DNA of 64,000 nt, taken from Paratinospora sagittata. Its lineage: Eukaryota; Streptophyta; Magnoliopsida; Ranunculales; Menispermaceae. The stretch lies in assembly GCA_035771175.1 (NCBI GenBank), contig CM069597.1, positions 9,521,001-9,585,000 on the forward strand. Reading direction: 5' to 3'. Position numbers and translations under genes: made by a program. Positions 20,397-29,839 of the stretch are shown piece by piece. The first letter of the stretch is position 1. Each line of letters begins with the position of its first letter. The notes below the pieces were generated by a model. It saw only the letters and a program-made list of their open reading frames with translations. It did not search any database and was not told the DNA's origin.

Positions 20397-21858
20397 TGTA
20401 ATACCCTGTAATTCACAAAAAAAAAATTTACTATTTGGGCAACGCCCGAACGTTAAGGCGCATGCCAGAACGTTCAGGCGCATGCCAGAACGTTAAGGCG
20501 CATGACAGAACGTTCAGGCGCATGACAGAACGTTCAGGCGCATAACAGAACGTTCAGGCGCATGCCAGAACGTTCAGGCGCATGACAGAACGTTCAGGCG
20601 CATGCCAGAACGTTCAGGCGCATGCCAGAACGTTCAGGCCCATGACAGAACGTTCAGGCGCATGACAGAACGTTCAGGCGCATGCCAGAACGTTCCGGCG
20701 CAATGCATGCCCAAACGTTCAGGCGCATGACAGAATGTTCAGGCGCATGCCAGAACGTTCAGGCGCAAAAATCTCTATATAAGAAACCTCCTCATTCCTC
20801 ATTCCTCACACCAAATCACCTTCTCTTGTGAATTTCTTCTCCTTTCCACGCATTCTAAGTTTTTGAGACTCTCTGTCCGAGACTCTCGGTGCGGTGCAAC
20901 AAAGTTTTATCCGGAGGAAAGCGCCAAATCTGAAAGCGGTGCAACGAAGTTCTGTCCGGAAGAAAGCGCCAGATCTGAAAGAAGAAGTTTTATCTGAAGG
21001 TGAGGAACTAAACATAGGTTTGCGTGTTTCATAACTTTTATTAAAGTTTACATTCAATTATTATTATGTCTACTATTCATTTACACTGCATTATGTCATA
21101 TACTGTTTATACTGCCGCACATATGCCTGTATATTTGGACACCCCACCTGGACGCGCCTAAACCGGCGGTACACTCGCGGACGGGGCGCGCATTTGGAAC
21201 AATTATAATGGTAACAACAGAGTGCGCAGCGGAAATACGGTACACACAGTACAAATATGATTTCATTTAATTCAGAATACTTTTGTACATAAAATGGTCA
21301 AGGGAACATACTCCCAAAATCCCCAATGAATCATACAAAGGGTACAAAATGTGGGCCCCATAACCTGCACCCAGTCCACTCTAATTTCCTGTGAAAGATT
21401 GGATAATAATGGAGTGAGCTTAACGCGCTCAGTGGGTAAATAGTGCATGAGTATAACAATTAATAAAGCATACTTCAATATCAAATATCTTAAAATACAC
21501 ACGTGAGCATCATAATCAATCAATATGAATGTATGCATGACACCGTCTCGTAATGGTTTGATGAACGTACATCGCCTGACTTCACGTACAGGAACGATGC
21601 TATGAATTCACGTACTGATGTCCTTCCCCGGGTGTAGCCGGGTTCTCATGTACGTCCCTCTCCAGAGAAATATAATGAATAGTGAGCAATGCTCCTAACT
21701 ATTCTATGAGTCATAAACCATATATGTCCCTAGGTGGTGATATGTATGATGCCCCTGAACGTTCTGGCATGCGCCTGAACGTTCTGTCATGCGCCTGAAC
21801 GTTCGGGCGTTGCCCAAATAGTAAATTTTTTTTTTTTTGTGAAATACAGGGTATTACA
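20397..21858. mobile_element. Gypsy-LTR-derived unit with inverted ends, target duplication GTAAT
   Basis: It starts TGTAATACCCTGTA and ends TACAGGGTATTACA, flanked by GTAAT (20392-20396 and 21859-21863). About 100 bp at each end are inverted copies of each other, including the T/A tract, ATTTGGGCAACGCCCGAACG and two or three 20-bp repeats. The left half reads as an LTR start on the plus strand (repeats, TATATAA near 20777, leader, possible splice donor at 21000). The right half reads as an LTR on the minus strand, with the shared CTCACTCC...TTTCACAG module (about 21440 to 21389). It appears to be two LTR parts joined tail to tail, mobilised or inserted as one TG...CA unit. Confidence 0.75.
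20446..20765 (+). repeat. Tandem array of a 20-bp palindrome-bearing unit, about 16 copies
   Basis: The unit is cagaacgttcaggcgcatgc. Each copy contains the 8-bp palindrome GAACGTTC and GCGC, so every unit has several CpG sites. Copies vary mostly at one position (tgcc versus tgac). One copy near 20700 is disturbed. The array lies in the U3 part, upstream of the TATATAA sequence. Two to three copies recur in inverse orientation at 21752-21808. Confidence 0.95.
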
Positions 21859-21862
21859 GTAA

Positions 21863-23020
21863 TGCTAAGAGACATACACTTACAGTCCTTTACCTTTCAA
21901 TGTTCGGTATTGCTCAAGTGCAGTTTCAAAAAACGTGAATGATATGTAAATTAATTAAGTGCTTCTTCGAATACATTATGATACCATTAAACAATTGAAG
22001 TTGAAAACGCAGGACTAGTGTAAAACATAGACTCAGATAGTTTTCAAAATAAATAAAATATATAAGCATGAAAACTTCTGGTTCAGTATTCAGTAGTTAA
22101 CATAACTACCGATATTGTTCAATACGGTACTTAAGATATGAAATCAAGTACAACTGTATTTCTCATGAACTATTTTTCAAATTCCATCATCAGCATGATT
22201 GATGTTAAGTATAAATTTAGGCTGAGAATTTGAATAGAAACCAGTTTAAAATAGATTTTCAAAGATTGAATATAATTGAAGCTCAATATGAAAATCTTTT
22301 GACTAAGTAAAGTATCAGTGAAGAATACTTTGAAAACTTGGAACATTTGAAAACTTTTGAAAATTTGAACAACGACTAACATTCAAAAAGTTTTTGGCAC
22401 AATAAAAATTATCGGTGAGTTGTTTGATTCAAAGTGTTGGTATTTATAGACCTAGTAGATAATAACCGTTAGACATTTGAAATTTAAATACAATGTGAAT
22501 GTTTACATACAATGACTAGAATGTTATATAAAAATGGCAACTGCAATTTTCACTAACATTCTGATTCTTTTCAGATTACATGAATAAGGAAAGTTTTAGA
22601 AAAACTTGATTCATGTATTAGAGAAGATCTCTGATAAATCTGAAAAAGATTCTGTGCATAGGTTTGTTCTAAAAAAGTAGACTGATATAGTGTACTTGTT
22701 AGAACAGTGACAGTTGTTGAATTAGCGTCCTGATTCCGTAATCAACGGCTTACATAATATCAACTTTTTCGTTTTGTTCCTTGAGGGTGCTCATTATGTA
22801 TAAGCGTCCTGCTGAACAATAAAGTGAGGGCTCTACTAACTCGTAAGCGTCTTGACTTTCTTTGCTACATAAGTGACTTAACCCTGAGAGCGCTAATGCA
22901 TAGTTAACGTACTGCTTTGTTTTAAAAATAATTAAGTACATGAGGGCGCTACTTTTTTGAGTAAGCGTCCCGACTTATCAAATTTAGGAGAGCGCTGCTA
23001 AATCATTAACGTCCTGAAAG
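21863..23020 (-). mobile_element. Copia LTR body with gcgtcctga motifs
   Basis: This is the U3 side of the LTR inserted at 19761-23604. From 21863 to 22680 it is AT-rich with no coding sense; a TATTTATAGACC-like stretch near 22440 (minus strand GGTCTATAAATACC) is a good TATA box candidate. From 22700 to 23020 there are about ten motifs of the form agcgtcctga or gagggcgct, the same as in the fold-back at 1758-3118. Confidence 0.65.
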
Positions 23021-23604
23021 ACTCTTAAAACTTAGTTTTGACTTGCGATTAAAAATACGATGAATGCGAATAAAAATTGGGTAAATTTTAAATTAAACGT
23101 AGAAAAACAAATCATTTGAAAGACCGTAAAGTGTATGATCAAAACATGCAAATATGCAAGTGATTTGTGCATGATTTTGAAAAGCATTTGAGTAATATCG
23201 ATTAGAGAAAGATATACCTTAAATACTGTGTATTTCTCATATTTCTCATAATCTTTAAATCCAACTCTTTATTATGAGATCTTCAATAAGAACATCGCGC
23301 TTGAGTTGAATGTCTTGAACGTTGATCGAAAGTTGTAGTCTTCAAGCTTGATCGAATTGTCCGTGTGGTGTGATCTTGAAATCATGATATGATCTTTGAG
23401 GTCCTTTGATTGAAACGATCTTGAACGTCTGATATGACCTTGAGTTCCTTGATCGAATCATTCTTTAGCTTTTTGCTTACCTAAGGTGTTGAGATAGGTT
23501 TGATTAAGGCTCGATAGCACCGAAAGAGATTTCGTTTGTGATCATCAAAATATACTTCAAGTATACTTAGGGACGTGCTAAGTGATGAACCGCTTAGGTC
23601 AACA

Positions 23605-24818
23605 CCTTTTTCCTGCAATTGACCAACACTTAATAAATTACTTTTCAAGTCAGGAACATAAAAAACATTAGAAATTGTTTTTACAAAACCATTCTTGGTT
23701 CTAATATTAATATCACCTTTCCCTTTGACATTTACAGTAGAACAATCACCAAAACTTACTATAGAATGAAAGTATTGATTTAAATAAGAAAAAAAAATAC
23801 TTACTTCCACACATGTGGTTGTTGCGGCCTGTATCCACATACCACACATTTGACTTAAGTTCCTCATTGACTTGAACAACCATCAACAAAGTTTCCACTT
23901 CCTTCTTTTCTGCAAAATTCAATTTCTCACCCTTTTCTTTACTGTTAGGCAGTTTAGTATAACATTCAGAACGATAATGACCCAATTTATGACATCTAAG
24001 ACACTCAACCTTGGATTTGTCAAAGTGGTGATCCCTTCCTTTGCCTTTGCCTTTGCCTTGAGATTGATCATCATCAGTTTTGAGATGCCTGTTGCCATCT
24101 CTATTGTCATTATCTCCCCTTCCTCTACTTCTACCTTTTCCTCTTCCTCTAGAATTTGAGAAATTAGTAGAGGCACAAGTCTTTAAAGCATGCTCATCAG
24201 TAGTTGAACTGCCATTCATCTTTTGTTTATGGACTAATAAGGAGCTTTGGAGTTCATCAAGTGAAAATGCATTTATATCCTTAGATTCTTTAATAGAGCA
24301 GACAACATAATCAAACTTTGGCCCCAAAGAACGCAATAGTTTTTCAACAATGGCAACATCTTCCATCTGTTAACCATGAAACCACATTTTGTTTGCAATC
24401 CCATAGTCCTCACACAATAGTTGGTAACAAATTCACCATCTTTCATATCTAGAGTCTCAAAATCCTTTCTCAAGGCTTGAAGCTGTGCACACTTTACTCT
24501 TGATGAGCCTTGATATTTTCTTCTCTAAGAATCTCAAATGTCTTTAGAAGTTTCTTTGTAGAGAACGGTTTATAAGATAGACCAGTCAATAGCTTGGAAC
24601 AAGTAATTCTTTGCCTTCAAATATTTTAATTTCAATCCTTCAAACTCTGTGTTTTGTGCATCTGTCAGTGCCAAACCAGTTATAGGTGCTGCTACACCAG
24701 ATTCAATGACATGCTAGTGCTCCTTAGACTTCAAGAAGTTCTCCATAAGCATGCTCCAATGGTCATAGTGGCCATCAAAACGTCGAATGGATGGCTGAAC
24801 AAAATTTTCAGAAGCCAT
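23605..24818 (-). pseudogene. Second copia element: gag and protease, broken
   Basis: The gag start is ATG at 24816-24818 (minus strand): MASENFVQPSIRRFDGHYDH, a standard copia gag opening, with stops soon after (near 24715). From 24366: EKLLRSLGPKFDYVVCSIKESKD, then a Lys/Arg/Gly-rich stretch and an intact zinc knuckle CLRCHKLGHYRSEC near 24010-23970. The protease active site reads WYVDTGRNNHMCGSK (near 23830), with the catalytic Asp-Thr-Gly kept. After a short disturbed stretch it continues ISNVFYVPDLKSNLLSVGQL up to 23605, where the LTR insertion cuts it. About four stops and two frameshifts. Its downstream half is at 17758-19760. Confidence 0.85.
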
Positions 24819-24964
24819 TTGTGAACCACTGTTTCTACAAAACATACAGATGTGAAATAGAAAAGTAAATCTACTACTTTTTAAATGAACTCTTTACTTC
24901 ACTCCACGAAGTCACTTTCTCTCTTTGACTCACTTCTCCTCTCTTTTACACCAGATTCAAGAAA

Positions 24965-24976
24965 GCTCTGATACCA
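24965..24976 (-). other. Primer-binding site of the second copia element
   Basis: On the minus strand TGGTATCAGAGC, complementary to initiator tRNA-Met, stands about 150 bp upstream of the gag ATG at 24818. Its position confirms minus orientation and places the 5' LTR just above it. Confidence 0.85.
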
Positions 24977-25210
24977 CTATTAACATAAAAAGAAGATAAA
25001 AAGTTAAAGAGAGAGCTACAGAAACAAATCTTTTTTCAATATTTTATTCAATAACTTGCAACCTATAGTACACAATAGAAATGAAAAAATAGGCACTTAA
25101 GTGCAAAAGCCCACTTCCTAAACCCTAGGTAGTCTTGGACCATGTTCTGCAGTAACTAAATAATCCAACTCCTAAAGACTAGGGCACTTACCAAGGCCCG
25201 AAACAACACA
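24977..25210 (-). mobile_element. Second copia element, 5' LTR (boundaries approximate)
   Basis: A short AT-rich LTR lies between the primer-binding site and the plus-strand copia remnant starting about 25230. The leader near 25000-25040 is GA-rich on the minus strand (CTCTCTTTAAC...). The upper end is probably at the AACAACACA sequence (25203-25210), giving TGTTG on the minus strand. No target duplication could be fixed because the 3' LTR is not in the window. Confidence 0.5.
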
Positions 25211-25229
25211 TTAAAAAAACGTGCAAAAC

Positions 25230-26694
25230 ATTTTATTCAATATAGTATATGCATGAAAATCCTTCAATTCCTCAGGGATTTAAAATGCCCAAAGAAAATA
25301 ATGCAAAACTTCATAGTATGCATTCAATAAAATCACTATGGCCTTTTATATAGATTAAAACAATCTAGTCGCAAGTGGTACAATTGCCTTAGTGAATATC
25401 TACTTAAGGAAAGTTATGTGAATAATGAAATTGTCCATGTGTTTTTATCAAGAAATCATCAACTGAGTTTATGATTGTTGTTGTAGATATTGGTGATTTG
25501 AATACTGTGAGAACTCATGAAGAAATTGAAAAAACATCTAATTATTGGAAAAACGAGTTTGAGATAAAAGATCTTGGAAAAATAAAATTTTGTCTTGACC
25601 TGCAAATTGAGAGTTTTCAAAGTGGCGCTCTTGTTCATTAGTCAAATTATATTGAAAAAGTTTTAAAGTGATTTCTTATGAACAAGGCACATCCATTAAG
25701 TTCTCCAATGGGTGTTAGGTCGCTTGAAGTGGATAAAGACCCTTTTCGCTCTCATGAAAAAAGATGAAAGAGTTTCTTGGGGTTGAAATGCCATATCTTA
25801 GTGCAATAGACATACTTATGTAACTCGCAAATTGTATGAGACCAGATATTGCTTTTCCTATTAATTTACTCGCAAGATATAGCCCTACACCAACTCAAAA
25901 ACATTGAAATGGTATTAGACATATATTATGTTATCTTCGAAGAACAAGTGATATGAATCTATTTTACTTAAAGAATAGATTTGCAAATGTCGATGCAAGA
26001 TTCTTATTAGACCCTCATAAAGCAAGGTAAAATATGAGATATATTTTTACTTATGGTGACATTGCGATATCATGACAATTTGTGAAGCAAACAATGATTG
26101 CTACTTCTTCAAATCAATTTGAGATTCTCGCAATTCACAAAGCAAGATGTAAATGTGTATGGTTGAGATTTATGATCCAACACATTTGAGAATCATATGG
26201 ATTATCTTCTATTAAAGAGTGTCCTATAACATTAAGTGAAGATAATGCAACATGTATTGCACAGTAAAGAGAGGATTATATTAAGGGTGACAACCAACGT
26301 ATTTCACCAAAATTCTTTTTTACACATGAGCTTCAAAGAATGGTGAAATTGATGTCCAACAAATAAGATCGAGTGAATATCATGCAGACTTGTTTATAAA
26401 AGCTTTGTCGACCACAACATTTAAAAACCTTGTATATAATATTGGGAGTGTCAACATAAAGACATTTCAAGCAAAACAGCAAAAGAAAGTTTGTGCATAT
26501 CACCGTGAGGAGAGAATTAAAAGACGAGTTATTATTTTAATGTGCTATACTCTTTTTCCCTTCGCTATGATTTTGTCCCACTAGGTATTTAATGAGGTAG
26601 TCCTAAACAATATAAAAATCCATGAGAATTGTACTCTTTTTATTTTCCTTCACTAGTTTTTTTTCCCACATATGGAGGGTATTTAAAGGGAGAG
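25230..26694 (+). pseudogene. Third copia element: RT C-terminal half and RNase H, broken
   Basis: Plus-strand protein remnants in changing frames: PQGFKMPKENN (25270), LYRLKQSSRKWYNCLSEYLLKE (25340-25400), CVFIKKSST (25440), the catalytic region reading VDIGDLN instead of YVDDLN (25482), a KDLGKIKFCLDLQIE stretch (25570), KAHPLSSPMGVRSLEVDKDPF (25685), RPDIAF-like (25840), then RNase H (a TMIATSSN-like motif near 26090 and DNATC near 26245) and an F.KAL..TTFKNLVYNIG end near 26395-26450. Two extra codons split the catalytic Asp pair. The N-terminal part is missing: the second copia element has inserted at its left end. A purine tract (AAAGGGAGAG, about 26685-26694) ends it. Confidence 0.8.
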
Positions 26695-26840
26695 TGTTAT
26701 AAATGTATCGAATATCTATTTCAAATTCCATAACCTCCATTTCAAATTTTGTAACCTTCATAATTCAAATTCCATAACCTCCAAATTTATGAGATTTGAT
26801 TTATAGCCACTCAATGTATTTAATTTTTGGTATATACAGT
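26695..26840 (+). mobile_element. Third copia element, 3' LTR (5' part)
   Basis: TGTTATAAATG begins directly after the purine tract at 26694, as expected of a copia 3' LTR. It contains three copies of a ttcaaattccataacctcca motif (26727-26790). The rest is cut at about 26840, where an AT-rich repeat begins; the continuation, if any, may lie past 27735. Confidence 0.6.
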
Positions 26841-27735
26841 AAAACCTCTCTATAGTCATACTGTTACGACCAAGTTAAATATATTATTATGAGAAGGTTA
26901 TAACTTAAAAGAGTTATACTTAGAAAAATTATTGTATAGTTTCAAAAAACTAGTATAGTTTTAAAAAAATAGTGTGCATAAATTTAATTAGTGTTGGGAA
27001 GTGTTAGAAATATGCAAAGTCATCTTAAAAGTCTAAAATTTTACATTCTCTTTAATGCTTTTTTTTCAATATAAATTTTATAAATATATTGTAATACAAC
27101 CCTTTAATCTTCAACTAAATCAAGTGATCCCTTTCCTTCTTCCTCTAGATAAATATTTTATTTCATCTTAAACCTTTAGTGCGTTTGGTAAGGGGGATAT
27201 GATGATTTTTAATCTTATTCTCACGTTTGGAAGCCGGACGGAATAAGATTAAAAATAATCCCACCCACAATTTTATCTCGCACTTGTTTTTTTTTTTTTT
27301 TTTTTTTTTGCGATTTCCTCCTTTTTCTTTAAAAAGAAAAAAAAAATGGATTTGCAAAACCAACCATTGCTTCGCAAAACAGCTGGTTTTGTTTTTATTA
27401 TTTTAATGTAATTTAAATAAAAATTAAGTTTAAAAAAATATTTAATTAATTTTTATTTTAATCCCATGTGTGTGGCACCAAACATAGGATACACTATTCT
27501 TAGTCTAATCCAATCTAATTCTATAAAATTAATTCTATCTTATCCTGCGCATCAAATGAGCCCTTAATGTAATATATTTTTTGTAATATATAGTTAAATA
27601 TTACTATATAGAGACAAGTTTCTTTAAGATGAGACCTAAAAAATTTATAATTATTATAATGAAAAAATTATTCTTATTTATAACTGGCCCAAGTTAGGGC
27701 CGAAATTTTTTATGATTACGTAAATGTTATTCTTT
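26841..27735. repeat. Probable nonautonomous DNA element, AT-rich, boundaries uncertain
   Basis: The left end, CAGTAAAACCTCTCTATAG, is a sequence seen at the ends of widespread plant DNA elements. The right side near 27715-27735 has a weak inverse counterpart (TTTTATAGAG). The interior has self-complementary tataactt and attataat stretches. A separate MITE (27179-27563) sits inside it. No clear target duplication and no coding sense. Confidence 0.4.
27179..27563. mobile_element. PIF/Harbinger-type MITE, 385 bp, TTA duplication
   Basis: It is flanked by TTA at 27176-27178 and 27564-27566. The ends are GTGCGTTTGGTAAGGGGG and, in reverse complement, GGGCTCATTTGATGCGCAGG, imperfect inverted repeats with the GTTTGG-like core typical of Tourist/Harbinger MITEs. 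It contains a long T/A homopolymer stretch (27288-27350). No coding capacity. Confidence 0.6.
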
Positions 27736-28003
27736 TATAGAGTATCACATGCCAAAGAACTTATATAAATGAGTCTTATATTTTAATAAAATCATTAATT
27801 AATTAAGAGCGTAAATTCTTAACTAGTCTTTTTATTTTTCCTCTCAAGATTTTCTTTTATTTGTGAGTTTTAGTTTAGTATAATTTTCTTTCCTTTGAGA
27901 TTTTACTTTATTTCACAACAAAATACTATTTTTAACATAAAACTAAACAAGATATTAGAAATAACTATAACAAAAAAATAAAAAAAAATAAAAAAAGGTA
28001 CTT
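27736..28003. other. AT-rich region upstream of the host gene
   Basis: About 270 bp of A/T-rich DNA before the ATG. Several TATA-like stretches exist (for example TATATAAATG near 27762) but base composition makes them uninformative. A run of A residues (27970-27997) comes directly before the coding region, as in many plant leaders. No motif can be assigned with confidence. Confidence 0.3.
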
Positions 28004-29839
28004 ATGCAATGCACCAGCCAAATAGAATGGAGTACCTTTTCATCTTTCCTCATGTTATCCATTAATCATCCCCTTCCTAAAACCTTAAACCCTAACCTCT
28101 CTTCTCAACAATGGTCGTCACTCCACAACCCCCTCTCACAAACCCTAACTGTAACCCCAATTTCTTATCCCCGAAACCCCAGAAACCTAATAATTCTTAA
28201 TTCACTCTTTCAAAACCCCAACTTTCCTCTTCCCATCATTAACAATGCATCTCTTCACCGTTCTGACCCAAGAGTTTTCGCCGGCCGGAGCAACAAGAAG
28301 CCCGGAGGATCCTCCACCGGCCGTATCGAAGGCAACGCCGAAGTCCGGCGAGAAGCCAAGAAGAACGCTCGCCGGCGAAGCCGGAGACTCGCCGAGAACT
28401 TGTTCTATCGCCTCAAAAACCCTCATCGCACCCAAGCTGACAATTTTTCCGAACAAGAGCTCCAAATGATGGGTCTAGGTTACGACCGAATGGTTCAGTT
28501 CATGGAAAAGGATGATCCCAATCTCCGGCACCCATACGACTGGTACAAATACGGTGAATTCGGTCCTTATTCGTGGCGCGGAATCGTCGTCGGCGATCCA
28601 ATTCGTGGTCGGTTCACTGATGAAAATGTCTCAATGATCGGAGAAGTTCGAGATCAGGAAGAGTGGGAGGACATAGAACAGTTTGAAATGTCGTCGGATT
28701 TCAGCAAAAGATTGGCCAAAATGGATAAATCAGTTGGGTTTAGGTATTTTTGGGTATTTGTTAGACATCCACATTGGAAAATTACGGAGTTACCTTGGCA
28801 GCAATGGACTCTTGTGAGTGAGGTTGTTCTTGAAGCCGGTCAACAACAGAGACTTGATAAGTGGAATTTGATGGGGCGGCTTGGGAACAAAGCGAGATCG
28901 TTGATCACGCAGTGTGCAGCGTGGATGCGGCCGGACATAATCTACGTGAAGCGGCCGGTGTATCAATGTAGGTTTGAGCCACAAGACAATTTCTTCAAGG
29001 CAATAAGTCCTCTGCTTGATCCAAGCACAGAGCAGAACTACCTTTTTGAATTGAAGCATGGAGATGGGAGGGTTGAGATGTGTACATATTTTGGTGGATT
29101 GTGCAAAATTGTAAAGGTGAATCCGAAGGCGTTTGTGGATGATGTGGTAAAGGCTTATGAGAAGTTGAATGATGAAAACAAGTCAAAATGTTTGGAATTT
29201 TTGTTGTCGAACCACCCTGTTCAGCTCTTGCATCCGTACACCAAGGAATGGAAGGCAAAGTTGGAAGAAATCGAGTTGGGCTGTGATGCACCGGATAGCG
29301 ATGAGGATGATGATAATGTCAGTGCTAAAAGTGATTCTTTTTTAACAGATTGGATTGAGGATGACGGTGATGAAAATGAAGATGAAGACGACGTTATTGA
29401 TATGGAGGAAGGCGGAGATGAAGAATTAGGAACTAGAGAGGAAGTTGTAAGTTCGGAGCAGACTGAGCAATATTGGGATGAAGAGTTTAAGAAGGCATTG
29501 CGTAGCAATGAAGCGATGGAGAGCATGGTGAAGAGAAGTGTAGAAGTATCAACGGAGTTTTATAAGAGACAATTAGAAACCAGGGGAGAGGAGAAAGAGG
29601 TCAGTGTAGAAGAAACAATTAGTGGCAGTTTAAGGGAGAGGAATAGACCCAAGGTGTCCAAAGACGAGTGGCAGTATGTGGGTCGTGGTCCTCGGAAGAT
29701 AAGGATTAAGAAGTGTAAAATCCCACCAGAGCTGTTTTTGAGTGCTGCTGTTAGGCCATTTACCTATAGAAATCTAGTGAAAGAAATTGTTCTACTGAGA
29801 CATGCAATTATAGATGGAGAAGTTAGTGGTAGAGGCTGA
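28004..29839 (+). CDS. Conserved-looking plant protein, probably plastid-targeted, function unknown
   Basis: A single open frame of 611 codons with no stop or shift, the only intact long ORF here. Two starts are possible: 28004, or 28052 (residue 17, MLSINHPLPKTLNPNL); the latter resembles a plastid transit peptide, rich in Ser, Asn, Pro and Leu with few acidic residues over roughly the first 70 residues. A basic patch follows (residues 105-130, KKNARRRSRRLAENL). The core (about 145-420) is Trp- and aromatic-rich, with DWYKYGEFGPYSWRG near 178, WKITELPWQQW near 256 and YVKRPVYQCRFEP near 315. A strongly acidic stretch spans about 430-480. The C-terminus has DEWQYVGRGPRKIRIKK. No catalytic motif or membrane segment was recognised. 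The acidic tract, basic patches and probable plastid targeting would fit a nucleic-acid-associated plastid protein, which is inference only. GC is clearly higher than in the flanks. Confidence 0.85.
   Translation: MQCTSQIEWSTFSSFLMLSINHPLPKTLNPNLSSQQWSSLHNPLSQTLTVTPISYPRNPRNLIILNSLFQNPNFPLPIINNASLHRSDPRVFAGRSNKKPGGSSTGRIEGNAEVRREAKKNARRRSRRLAENLFYRLKNPHRTQADNFSEQELQMMGLGYDRMVQFMEKDDPNLRHPYDWYKYGEFGPYSWRGIVVGDPIRGRFTDENVSMIGEVRDQEEWEDIEQFEMSSDFSKRLAKMDKSVGFRYFWVFVRHPHWKITELPWQQWTLVSEVVLEAGQQQRLDKWNLMGRLGNKARSLITQCAAWMRPDIIYVKRPVYQCRFEPQDNFFKAISPLLDPSTEQNYLFELKHGDGRVEMCTYFGGLCKIVKVNPKAFVDDVVKAYEKLNDENKSKCLEFLLSNHPVQLLHPYTKEWKAKLEEIELGCDAPDSDEDDDNVSAKSDSFLTDWIEDDGDENEDEDDVIDMEEGGDEELGTREEVVSSEQTEQYWDEEFKKALRSNEAMESMVKRSVEVSTEFYKRQLETRGEEKEVSVEETISGSLRERNRPKVSKDEWQYVGRGPRKIRIKKCKIPPELFLSAAVRPFTYRNLVKEIVLLRHAIIDGEVSGRG

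Larger units (their letters stand above)
19761..23604 (-). mobile_element. Copia LTR insertion with target duplication CCTTT
   Basis: A TG...CA unit flanked by CCTTT (19756-19760 and 23605-23609) splits the copia ORF exactly: joining the flanks restores LQEKGYVITIQKG. Read on the minus strand it starts TGTTGACCTAAGCGG (23604) and ends CCCAATTCACCCCCCTCTTGG...CACCAACA (19761), the layout of the copia LTRs at 15.4-17.3 kb. It contains no primer-binding site or pol, so it is a solo LTR. Without its inner insertion (20397-21858) it would be about 2.4 kb. Repeated agcgtcctga and gagggcgct motifs occupy 22700-23020. Confidence 0.85.

Noticed and set aside
20446..20765. Regular short repeats that might suggest a CRISPR array
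   Set aside because: Units are head-to-tail 20-mers without unique spacers, and the context is a plant LTR; it is a minisatellite.
28202..28465. Overlapping minus-strand ORF at the start of the host gene
   Set aside because: Shadow frame of the real gene, with no independent support.
29221..29526. Ser-rich ORF on the minus strand within the host gene
   Set aside because: It is the antisense shadow of the acidic (GAN/GAT-rich) tract of the host gene.
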